NCBI GenBank assembly: GCA_002344965.1
Contig: DDUU01000009.1
Span: 1-25,415 of the forward strand
Source of the DNA: Candidatus Tepidiaquacellales bacterium UBA2330
Lineage (GTDB): Bacteria; Bacteroidota; Ignavibacteria; Tepidaquicellales; Tepidaquicellaceae
Direction of reading: 5' to 3'
DNA: 25,415 bases
Below are positions 7,806-14,542 of this stretch, piece by piece; the stretch's first letter is position 1, and every line of letters begins with the position of its first letter. Below the pieces are notes generated by a model. The model was not told where the DNA came from and made no database searches. It saw only the letters and a program-made list of their open reading frames with translations. A program made the translations under genes and the position numbers.

Positions 7806-8363
7806 TTAACTCAAAACACCGGAAGCAATCTCAGTCAGGGATGCCCCTCTTTCCAAAGCTTCCCTGTTCAGCGGAAGCGTATTGTGATATCTTTCAGGCA
7901 GAACTTTCTTCAGCGCTTCAATAATTGATTCAATCTTTACCACAGGTCTTTTTTCAAGAAAAGCTCCGAGCATTATCATATTCAGTATTCTTCCGTTTTT
8001 CATATTAAGCGCTTCCTGTGCAGCAGGGATTCCGATGATCTCAATATCTTTCCTTTTGCTTATCTCTCTGATATTTGTAGATTCATATATCAGAAGTCCT
8101 CCTTCTTTAATTCTGGATTCGAACTTATCCATTGACGGCTGATTCAGTATTATTGCAGTATCGAATTCAGATATTATCGGCGAACTAATCTTTGAATCAG
8201 AGATTATTGTAATGCAGTTTGCCGTACCTCCGCGCATCTCAGGTCCGTATGACGGCATCCATGAAATTTCTTTATCCTCCAGCATTCCTGCATATGACAA
8301 TGTCATTCCCATTGACAGAACTCCCTGCCCTCCGAATCCTGCTATTATGATTTCTTCTAACAT
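7806..8363 (-). CDS. 2-oxoacid:ferredoxin oxidoreductase, gamma subunit
   Basis: This is the gamma (catalytic gamma/delta fold) subunit of a coenzyme-A-acylating 2-oxoacid:ferredoxin oxidoreductase. The enzyme oxidatively decarboxylates a 2-oxoacid to its acyl-CoA and passes electrons to ferredoxin. The 185-residue product shows the family's opening IIIAGFGGQGVLSMG (residues 5-19). SYGPEMRGGTANCITIISD follows, then FDTAIILNQPSMDKF. It is the last gene of the operon and its start overlaps the beta-subunit gene by 7 bp, which suggests translational coupling. A GGAG lies about 10 bases upstream of the ATG. Which 2-oxoacid is used (2-oxoglutarate, branched-chain or other) cannot be read from this subunit. 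Confidence 0.92.
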   Translation of the reverse strand: MLEEIIIAGFGGQGVLSMGMTLSYAGMLEDKEISWMPSYGPEMRGGTANCITIISDSKISSPIISEFDTAIILNQPSMDKFESRIKEGGLLIYESTNIREISKRKDIEIIGIPAAQEALNMKNGRILNMIMLGAFLEKRPVVKIESIIEALKKVLPERYHNTLPLNREALERGASLTEIASGVLS

Positions 8364-9253
8364 GGCTGTTTATCTCCGGTTTGATTTAATTGTTTAAGGT
8401 CCTCAGCACCCGGAAGCTTTACATCTCCGAGTGGAAACGTCTTTACCATATGTTCATCTATAAAATCATTTGATTCCAAAGGCGTCATCTTCCAGTTTGA
8501 TGGACAGTTGCCGATGATCTCTACAAAGCATGTGCCTTTATTCAGCTTCTGATAATTCAGAGCATTAAGAATCGCTTTCTTTGTTTTTCTGACTGCTGTA
8601 TTTTTATTTACCGCCTGCCTTGTTACATAAAATGATCCGGGCAGCTGTGAGATCAGTTCTGATACTTTTATAGGATATCCATATACTGAAGTATCTCTGC
8701 CGAACGGGCTCGTAGTGGTTTTCATTCCGGCAAGAGTAGTCGGAGCCATCTGGCCGCTTGTCATTCCGTAAACTGCATTGTTTATAAACACAATTAAAAT
8801 ATTTTCACCGCGGTTGATCGTATGAATCGTTTCAGCAATTCCAATCGCTGCCAGATCTCCGTCGCCCTGATAAGTAAATACATATTTATCGGGTAAAAGT
8901 CTTTTAATTCCCGTTGCCACTGCAGTCGCTCTTCCGTGAGCCGCTTCCTGCATATCCACATTCATATAATCATAAGCAAATACAGCACAGCCGACCGGTG
9001 CAACTCCGATTGTATCTTCCTGAATACCAAGCTCCTCCACAGCTTCCATGATCAGCTTGTGCACCAAAGAGTGAGCACATCCCGGACAGTAATGCATATT
9101 TACGTCAAGCAAGGTATGAGGTCTTTCATAAACTACAGAATATTCGTCCGCATCACAGATGTTTACTGCTGCATCAGAATTTGTCAAAGCATCGGCTTCT
9201 TCACTGATATTCTTATCAGTCTTTTCAATAAGTGTTAATTCTTCAGCTGACAT
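8357..9253 (-). CDS. 2-oxoacid:ferredoxin oxidoreductase, beta (TPP) subunit
   Basis: The beta subunit binds thiamine pyrophosphate and helps form the active site. In the 298-residue product HYCPGCAHSLVHKL lies at about 54-66 and PVGCAVFAYDY at about 86-96. The TPP motif GDGDLAAIG (130-138) closes with NN at 158-159, followed by YGMTSGQMAPTT. Residues 1-36 are an acidic, low-complexity extension; the usual family start (VVYERPHTLLDV) begins around residue 40. The only upstream start consistent with the 11-bp overlap with the alpha gene is this ATG, so the extension is probably real. It sits in the order ferredoxin-alpha-beta-gamma. Function is sure at the family level; substrate is unresolved. 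Confidence 0.93.
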   Translation of the reverse strand: MSAEELTLIEKTDKNISEEADALTNSDAAVNICDADEYSVVYERPHTLLDVNMHYCPGCAHSLVHKLIMEAVEELGIQEDTIGVAPVGCAVFAYDYMNVDMQEAAHGRATAVATGIKRLLPDKYVFTYQGDGDLAAIGIAETIHTINRGENILIVFINNAVYGMTSGQMAPTTLAGMKTTTSPFGRDTSVYGYPIKVSELISQLPGSFYVTRQAVNKNTAVRKTKKAILNALNYQKLNKGTCFVEIIGNCPSNWKMTPLESNDFIDEHMVKTFPLGDVKLPGAEDLKQLNQTGDKQPC

Positions 9254-10322
9254 TTTCTTTTGAAATTAAATTTTCTAATTTGTTAACTATTTCTTCCGGA
9301 TTTGGCACCATACCTCCGAGTCTTCCGTAAAATTCAACATTTACTTTTCCGTTCACTGCAAGTCTTACATCCTCTACCATCTGTCCAGAGTTAAGTTCGG
9401 CTGTTAAAAATAATTTTGCAGTCTCTGCAAGTTCATTCAGTCTTTTGGAAGGAAACGGGAAGAGTGTAACTGGTCTGAACATTCCGGCTTTAATTCCTTT
9501 CTCTCTCGCAATTATAGCCGCCTTGTGACAAATCCTTGCGCTCAGTCCGTATGCGACAAATATATATTCAGCGTCTTCAGTCATAATTTCTTCATAACGA
9601 ACTTCATTCTTTTCTATTTCCTTATACTTTTCTATCAGTTTAAGATTATGCACTTCGAGTTTTTCGGGCTGAATATGCAGAGACGTAATGTAATTTCTTC
9701 CGCGTGATTCAGGTTTACCGGTGGTTGCCCACGGCTTTTCGGTTTTATGAACGTTATATTTTCCGAAAGTAACTTTTTCCATCATCTGCCCGATTGCACC
9801 GTCGGAAAGTATCATAACGGGATTCCTGTATTTGTCCGCAAGATCGAATCCGAGAAATACAAAATCCGCCATTTCCTGAACTGACGAAGGCGCAAGAACT
9901 ATTAATTTATAATCACCGTGTCCTCCTCCTTTTGTCGCCTGAAAATAATCTCCCTGTCCGGGCTGAATAGTCCCGAGTCCAGGTCCTGCCCGGTTTACAT
10001 TTACAATAAGACAAGGAAGCTCCGCTCCGGCAATATATGAAATTCCTTCCTGCATCAGACTTATGCCGGGCGAGGAAGAGCTTGTCATAACTCGGAAACC
10101 GGCTCCTGCTGCGCCGTAAACCATATTGATTGATGCAATTTCGCTTTCAGCCTGCAGCACTACTCTTATGTGTTCTTTAGTGCTGTATTTTGGAATTTCC
10201 CTGGCAAGATATTCAAGCACTTCCGACTGCGGAGTGATCGGATATCCGAAGTATGCGTCGCATCCCGCCTGTATCGCAGCTTCTGCCAGTGCTTCATTGC
10301 CTTTCATTAATTTAGTTTCCAT
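9243..10322 (-). CDS. 2-oxoacid:ferredoxin oxidoreductase, alpha subunit (VorB/KorA type)
   Basis: This alpha subunit carries the pyrimidine-binding and domain-II parts of a four-subunit 2-oxoacid:ferredoxin oxidoreductase. The 359-residue product begins MKGNEALAEAAIQAGCDAYFGYPITPQSEVLEYLA, which resembles the 3-methyl-2-oxobutanoate (VorB) subfamily more than the long fused KorA of green sulfur bacteria. Other landmarks are VVLQAESEIASINMVYGAAGAG (about 54-75), TSSSSPGISLMQEGISY, NVNRAGPGLGTIQPGQGDY and FYGRLGGMVPNPEEI near the end. The gene follows the ferredoxin gene by 71 bp and overlaps the beta gene by 11 bp. No Shine-Dalgarno site is evident. 2-Oxoglutarate or branched-chain 2-oxoacids are both possible substrates; I favour the latter modestly. 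Confidence 0.9.
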   Translation of the reverse strand: METKLMKGNEALAEAAIQAGCDAYFGYPITPQSEVLEYLAREIPKYSTKEHIRVVLQAESEIASINMVYGAAGAGFRVMTSSSSPGISLMQEGISYIAGAELPCLIVNVNRAGPGLGTIQPGQGDYFQATKGGGHGDYKLIVLAPSSVQEMADFVFLGFDLADKYRNPVMILSDGAIGQMMEKVTFGKYNVHKTEKPWATTGKPESRGRNYITSLHIQPEKLEVHNLKLIEKYKEIEKNEVRYEEIMTEDAEYIFVAYGLSARICHKAAIIAREKGIKAGMFRPVTLFPFPSKRLNELAETAKLFLTAELNSGQMVEDVRLAVNGKVNVEFYGRLGGMVPNPEEIVNKLENLISKENVS

Positions 10323-10393
10323 TACTTTAAATTTTATTTTCTGTTATATAATATGTTTGCGGCAGGAACAAAAAATCTTTCCCGTATATTTTT

Positions 10394-10726
10394 CTACTCA
10401 ATTTCTTTGAGTATGGAACTGATAATGTCTTTCTCTTTATTTTTATCACCGGTATTAATTTCAATTTTTTTCTTCTTTCCGTCGGTTCTGTAAACGGTTA
10501 TAACAGCGTCCGGACAGACCAGCGCGCAGTTAATACAGCCGGTGCAAAGATCATTGTTCGCAATCACATATCTGTAACCCCTGCTGTTTAACTTTTCAGA
10601 CAGCTTCAGTCCTCCTTCTTTACATGCCGTTATACATAGCTCGCAGCCCTTGCATTTCTGAATGTCAAAAACCACTTTACCTTTAAGCTTTCTCTCTCTG
10701 ACTGTTTTTGGTTTTTCTGTATTCAT
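10394..10726 (-). CDS. 2x[4Fe-4S] ferredoxin subunit of 2-oxoacid oxidoreductase
   Basis: The 110-residue product carries two CxxCxxCxxxC clusters, at C25-C28-C31-C35 and C61-C64-C67-C71, the second followed by P as usual. It would hold two [4Fe-4S] centres that take electrons from the thiamine site to external ferredoxin. The N-terminal segment is basic and the C-terminal tail is lysine-rich and charged. It is the first gene of the four-gene operon (ferredoxin, alpha, beta, gamma), equivalent to the delta subunit of VOR/KOR enzymes. No Shine-Dalgarno site precedes its ATG. A candidate promoter lies at 10758-10786, with a palindromic operator further upstream in the gap shared with the divergent E1 gene. 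Confidence 0.93.
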   Translation of the reverse strand: MNTEKPKTVRERKLKGKVVFDIQKCKGCELCITACKEGGLKLSEKLNSRGYRYVIANNDLCTGCINCALVCPDAVITVYRTDGKKKKIEINTGDKNKEKDIISSILKEIE

Positions 10727-10757
10727 TATGATATTTTTAGCGGTTCAAATTTGCTTT

Positions 10758-10786
10758 AATATCTGAAAACATTACTTTTTTATCAA
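10758..10786 (-). promoter_or_regulatory. candidate promoter of the oxidoreductase operon
   Basis: On the - strand, TTGATA (10786-10781) and GATATT (10763-10758) are 17 bp apart, matching sigma70 boxes at 5/6 and 4/6 positions. Transcription would start near 10751, about 25 nt before the ferredoxin gene. The palindrome at 10805-10824 would then be centred near -63, the usual spot for a class I Crp/Fnr activator. This was predicted by eye only. Confidence 0.4.
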
Positions 10787-10804
10787 TAATCTGCATCATA
10801 GCGG

Positions 10805-10824
10805 AATATGACATATGTCATATT
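10805..10824. promoter_or_regulatory. perfect 20-bp palindrome, candidate Crp/Fnr-type operator
   Basis: AATATGACATATGTCATATT is a perfect inverted repeat with the core TGAC-N4-GTCA, the geometry of Crp/Fnr-superfamily sites (for example TTGAT-N4-ATCAA of Fnr and TTGAC-N4-GTCAA-like sites of Dnr/FixK). It lies in the 258-bp region between the divergent oxidoreductase operon and the E1 gene. The identity of the regulator is inference. Confidence 0.6.
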
Positions 10825-10984
10825 ATTTAATATTTTTCCTTTCAGCAATATTAAGTAAATTAAAACCTTAGATATTCTGCATGTTTAAATTACTTTGTAA
10901 AATTATTTCAAGGATAAATCAGTATCCGAATACAGTATCTAATTTTTTTTTAAAATCAGAAATTTTTCTATTATATAATTTTAA

Positions 10985-13408
10985 ATGAAAAAACAATCAA
11001 AGATATCCCTTAACGGGAAAACAACTTTCGAAGAATATAAGAAAATTGTGCTTGCGGATTTTAAGCTTGCAAATGAAAGCAGACAGGCAAGCATACTCGG
11101 AAGGAAAGAAGTACTTACAGGTAAAGCCAAGTTTGGTATTTTCGGTGACGGAAAAGAAGTTGCCCAGATAGCTATGGCAAAGGTTTTCCGTAAAGGTGAC
11201 TTTCGTTCGGGTTATTATCGCGATCAGACTTTTGCATTTGCGACAGGCATTTCGACCATAAAGGAATTTTTCGCTCAGCTATATGCTGACACTGATGTAA
11301 GACTTGAACCCGCCTCAGGAGGCAGATCCATGAACGGTCACTTTGCGAACAGATTACTGGATGACGACGGCAACTGGAAAAATCTTATGGAAATGAAAAA
11401 CACTTCCGCTGATATTTCCCCGACTGCAAGTCAGATGATCCGGCTTGTAGGTCTTGCATACGCGTCAAAGCTCTACAGGGAAAACAGACTTCTTGACGGT
11501 ATGAAAAGTTTTTCAGACAAGGGAAATGAAGTTGCATTCGGAACGATCGGAAACGCAAGCTGCGCTGAAGGTATGTTCTTCGAAGCAATGAATGCCGCCG
11601 CAGTGCTCAGGATACCGATGGCTGTCTCTATCTGGGATAACGGTTTCGGCATTTCCGTGCCGAGTAAATATCAAATCGCCAAGGAAAGTATTTCCAACGT
11701 TCTTATAGGTTTTGAGTATGATGATAAATTCAAACAGGGTTTTAAAATACATTCGGCAAAAGGGTGGGATTATCCGGGACTTGTTGCAATGTATGAAAAC
11801 GGGATCGGCTCCGTCCGCGAAGATCATATTCCTGCTGTCTTTGATGTGCAGGAAGTAACCCAGCCGCAGGGTCATTCCACTTCGGGCTCTCATGAAAGAT
11901 ACAAAACAAAAGAAAGACTCGAATGGGAAAAAGAATTTTGCTGCATAAGTCAGATGAAAAAATGGATAATTGCCGAAGCGATTGCTACAGAGGAAGAGCT
12001 TGATGAGATTGAAAAAAATGCAAAGGATTATGTAAAAAAAATGCAGCTCGAAGCATGGCAGGATTATATTGATCCGATTAAAAAAGAAAATAATGAAGTA
12101 AGAAATTTATTCTCGGAAATTGCAAAGTCCGGTAATCATTCCGATGAGATTAACGCAGTCAGCGATTCACTTAAAAAATCCTTAGATAATAACAGGAAAG
12201 TTATATCCGAAGCAGTGCATGAAGTTCTGCTTATTACCTCCGGTGAAAATTCAGACGCACGTGAGAAATTAAAAGAGTGGAAAAATAAATATAAAAAAGA
12301 TAACAGCAAAAGATACGGATCGCATTTATTCAGCGAGTCTGCAGATTCTGCTATGAATGTAAATGAAGTAAAGCCGGTTTATTCAGCCGATTCCAAAATT
12401 CTGGACGGAAGAGAAGTGCTTAATGCATTTTTCGATATTGCTTTTGCAAGGGATCCTAGAATTTTTGCTATCGGAGAGGACCTCGGCTTTCTCGGAGATG
12501 TAAATCAGGGTATGGCAAAGCTTCAGGAAAAATACGGCGAACTAAGACTTACCGATACCGGTATCCGTGAAGCTACGATAGTCGGTCAGGGTATAGGATG
12601 TGCGCTCAGAGGATTAAAACCGATTGTTGAGATTCAGTATCTTGATTATCTTCTATACGCATTACAGATTATCAGCGATGATCTTGCTTGTCTGCAGTAC
12701 AGAACTGCCGGCGGACAGAAAGCACCTCTGATAATTAGAACCCGAGGTCACAGACTGGAAGGCATCTGGCATTCAGGTTCGCCTATGGGAACAATTATAA
12801 ACAGTTTCCGAGGAGTACATGTCTGCGTTCCGAGAGATATGACAAGAGCTGCAGGTTTTTACAATACAATTCTTAAATCAGATGAACCGGCACTTATTAT
12901 AGAAAGACTGAATGCATACAGATTAAAGGAACATCTGCCGGACAATCTCAGTGAGATCTGCGTACCGCTCGGCGTTCCGGAAATTTTAACCGCCGGAACA
13001 GATGTAACGTTAGTAACTTACGGCGCATGCGTTGACATTGCAAAAGCCGCGATTGAAAAGCTGAATAAAGTCAATATTTCATGTGAACTGATTGACGTTC
13101 AGACGCTGCTTCCTTTTGACATTAATAAAATAATTCTTGAATCGCTTAAAAAAACAAACAGAATTCTTTTTTTGGATGAGGACGTACCCGGCGGAGCTTC
13201 AGCTTTTATGATGCAGAATGTATTGGACAGAGACGGAGGTTACAGGTATCTTGATTCTGATCCGAAATGTCTTTCAGCAAAAGAACACAGACCTGCATAC
13301 GGCACTGACGGAGATTATTTTTCAAAACCGAATTCCGAAGATGTCTTTGATGCTGTTTATGAAATAATGAATGAATCTGATCCGAAGCAATATCCTTTAT
13401 TCTTTTAA
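10985..13408 (+). CDS. fused E1 alpha/beta of a lipoyl-type 2-oxoacid dehydrogenase
   Basis: E1 decarboxylates a 2-oxoacid with thiamine pyrophosphate and transfers the acyl group to the lipoyl arm of E2. The 807-residue product fuses an E1-alpha part (about 1-370) and an E1-beta part (about 470-800), joined by a charged linker. In the alpha part, GNASCAEG (189-196) and DNGFGIS (218-224) form the Mg-TPP site, and GHSTSGSHERYK (296-307) matches the loop before the phosphorylation site in branched-chain E1. In the beta part, TDTGIREATIVGQGIG carries the conserved glutamate E529, HSGSPMG is at 596-602, and LDEDVPGGASA is at 730-740. This fused form is common in Bacteroidota and usually annotated as branched-chain 2-oxoacid or generic E1. 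No E2 or E3 is nearby. No Shine-Dalgarno site is present. Confidence 0.9.
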   Translation: MKKQSKISLNGKTTFEEYKKIVLADFKLANESRQASILGRKEVLTGKAKFGIFGDGKEVAQIAMAKVFRKGDFRSGYYRDQTFAFATGISTIKEFFAQLYADTDVRLEPASGGRSMNGHFANRLLDDDGNWKNLMEMKNTSADISPTASQMIRLVGLAYASKLYRENRLLDGMKSFSDKGNEVAFGTIGNASCAEGMFFEAMNAAAVLRIPMAVSIWDNGFGISVPSKYQIAKESISNVLIGFEYDDKFKQGFKIHSAKGWDYPGLVAMYENGIGSVREDHIPAVFDVQEVTQPQGHSTSGSHERYKTKERLEWEKEFCCISQMKKWIIAEAIATEEELDEIEKNAKDYVKKMQLEAWQDYIDPIKKENNEVRNLFSEIAKSGNHSDEINAVSDSLKKSLDNNRKVISEAVHEVLLITSGENSDAREKLKEWKNKYKKDNSKRYGSHLFSESADSAMNVNEVKPVYSADSKILDGREVLNAFFDIAFARDPRIFAIGEDLGFLGDVNQGMAKLQEKYGELRLTDTGIREATIVGQGIGCALRGLKPIVEIQYLDYLLYALQIISDDLACLQYRTAGGQKAPLIIRTRGHRLEGIWHSGSPMGTIINSFRGVHVCVPRDMTRAAGFYNTILKSDEPALIIERLNAYRLKEHLPDNLSEICVPLGVPEILTAGTDVTLVTYGACVDIAKAAIEKLNKVNISCELIDVQTLLPFDINKIILESLKKTNRILFLDEDVPGGASAFMMQNVLDRDGGYRYLDSDPKCLSAKEHRPAYGTDGDYFSKPNSEDVFDAVYEIMNESDPKQYPLFF

Positions 13409-13417
13409 AATGTTATA

Positions 13418-13864
13418 ATGCAAAATATAAAAGCTCTCTATCTCACTCAGCTCGACGCTCTCAGGGAAGAAATTTCTTTATATAAAAATGAAAATGATCT
13501 TTGGGTGTTGACCGGAGAAATCAAAAACACTCCGGGCAATCTTTGTCTTCACATCTGCGGCAATCTGAATTATTTCATCGGAGCGCTGATCGGCAATACC
13601 GGGTTTGTGAGAGACAGAGAAAAGGAATTTTCGGATAAAAACACAGGGAGAGAATCGCTTTATAAAAATATTGATGATACTAAGAATATGATAATAAATG
13701 TCTTTGACAATTTGGGTAATTATGATTTTACAAAGATATATCCTGATAATAAATTCGGCGAAAATCCGACATACGCTTTTGTCTTAGCAAGACTTGTTTC
13801 TCATCTGTCTTATCATCTCGGTCAGATAAATTATCACAGAAGGATCTTGGAGCATGGTCAGTAG
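13418..13864 (+). CDS. DinB-like four-helix protein
   Basis: The 148-residue product looks like a DinB/YfiT-type (DUF1572-like) protein, a four-helix bundle that usually binds a metal through three histidines. Candidate ligands are H45 (in GNLCLHICGNLNYFIG) and H129 and H133 (in SHLSYHLGQINYHRR), with the classic HxxxH spacing near the C-terminus. Some relatives act as thiol-dependent S-transferases (bacillithiol or mycothiol), but no substrate can be assigned here. It begins 9 bp after the E1 gene in the same direction, so it may be cotranscribed. Its last 7 bp overlap the convergent DUF4126 gene. Confidence 0.8.
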   Translation: MQNIKALYLTQLDALREEISLYKNENDLWVLTGEIKNTPGNLCLHICGNLNYFIGALIGNTGFVRDREKEFSDKNTGRESLYKNIDDTKNMIINVFDNLGNYDFTKIYPDNKFGENPTYAFVLARLVSHLSYHLGQINYHRRILEHGQ

Positions 13865-14472
13865 TCTTTCTCATTAAGCGTTTTCTCAATATCCTCATCT
13901 TTTCTGAAAATCCAGGATTTCTTTATATCGGAAAATTTTCTTATCAGATAAATCACAATAAGCAGAACAAGGAATGCAGTTACAAACGGTATTATAAATG
14001 ACAATATTGCAGTTGCGACTGACATTACATTTTCAGAAGAAGCTACGACTGCATTTCCGGTACCGCCTGTTGTAGCTGTGGAAGTAAGTCTGGCTGCGCT
14101 TGCGCCGACTTTTACAATTCCTGCTGTTCCGCCTCCGACTATAATCCCGAGAACCCATTGCAAAAGAGGATTCGCTTCTGTAAGAAAAGAAGCTGTAAGA
14201 ACAGTTCCCGCAATCATCGCAAGCGGACCTGAAATTGTATCAAGTAAATTATCAAGCCAAGGAATATAATATGCAAATATTTCAACCAAAGTAGCAGCGG
14301 TAAAAGCAGCAAATGCTATCCACCCTCCCATCCATTCAAATCCGCCTGTCAGCTCTACATATCCGAGCATTGAAGCGATATTCGTTACAAGTAAAGGAAT
14401 GAAGACTCTGAATCCTGCAGCAGCCGACAAACCTATGCCGAGTAAAATTCCGAATGCTATGTCCATACTCAT
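13858..14472 (-). CDS. DUF4126 integral membrane protein
   Basis: The 204-residue product matches the DUF4126 pattern: an N-terminal GILLGIGLSAAAGFRVFIPLLVTNIAS, then WIAFAAFTAATLVEIFAYYIPWLDNLLDTISGP and a glycine-rich VLGIIVGGGTAGIVKVG. It ends with a strong C-terminal membrane helix (FIIPFVTAFLVLLIVIYLI) and a charged cytoplasmic tail. About five membrane spans are visible. The function of the family is unknown. It lies 70 bp downstream of mutL on the same strand and overlaps the DinB-like gene tail to tail by 7 bp. Translation could also start at the Met at residue 3. The family call is good; no role is proposed. Confidence 0.85.
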   Translation of the reverse strand: MSMDIAFGILLGIGLSAAAGFRVFIPLLVTNIASMLGYVELTGGFEWMGGWIAFAAFTAATLVEIFAYYIPWLDNLLDTISGPLAMIAGTVLTASFLTEANPLLQWVLGIIVGGGTAGIVKVGASAARLTSTATTGGTGNAVVASSENVMSVATAILSFIIPFVTAFLVLLIVIYLIRKFSDIKKSWIFRKDEDIEKTLNEKDY

Positions 14473-14542
14473 ATTATTAAAGTTAAAAAAGGTTTATATA
14501 ATATAAATTAATTAAACAAAACTAAAAACTTATTCTTAAGTT

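Noticed and set aside
7606..7809. 67-codon + strand frame crossing the LysM domain end and the terminator
   Set aside because: It is out of frame with a clear gene and runs through a strong terminator hairpin.
7806..10726. Assignment of the operon specifically as 2-oxoglutarate synthase of the reverse TCA cycle
   Set aside because: The alpha subunit looks more like the VorB subfamily than the green sulfur bacterial KorA, and no other reverse-TCA genes are in the window.
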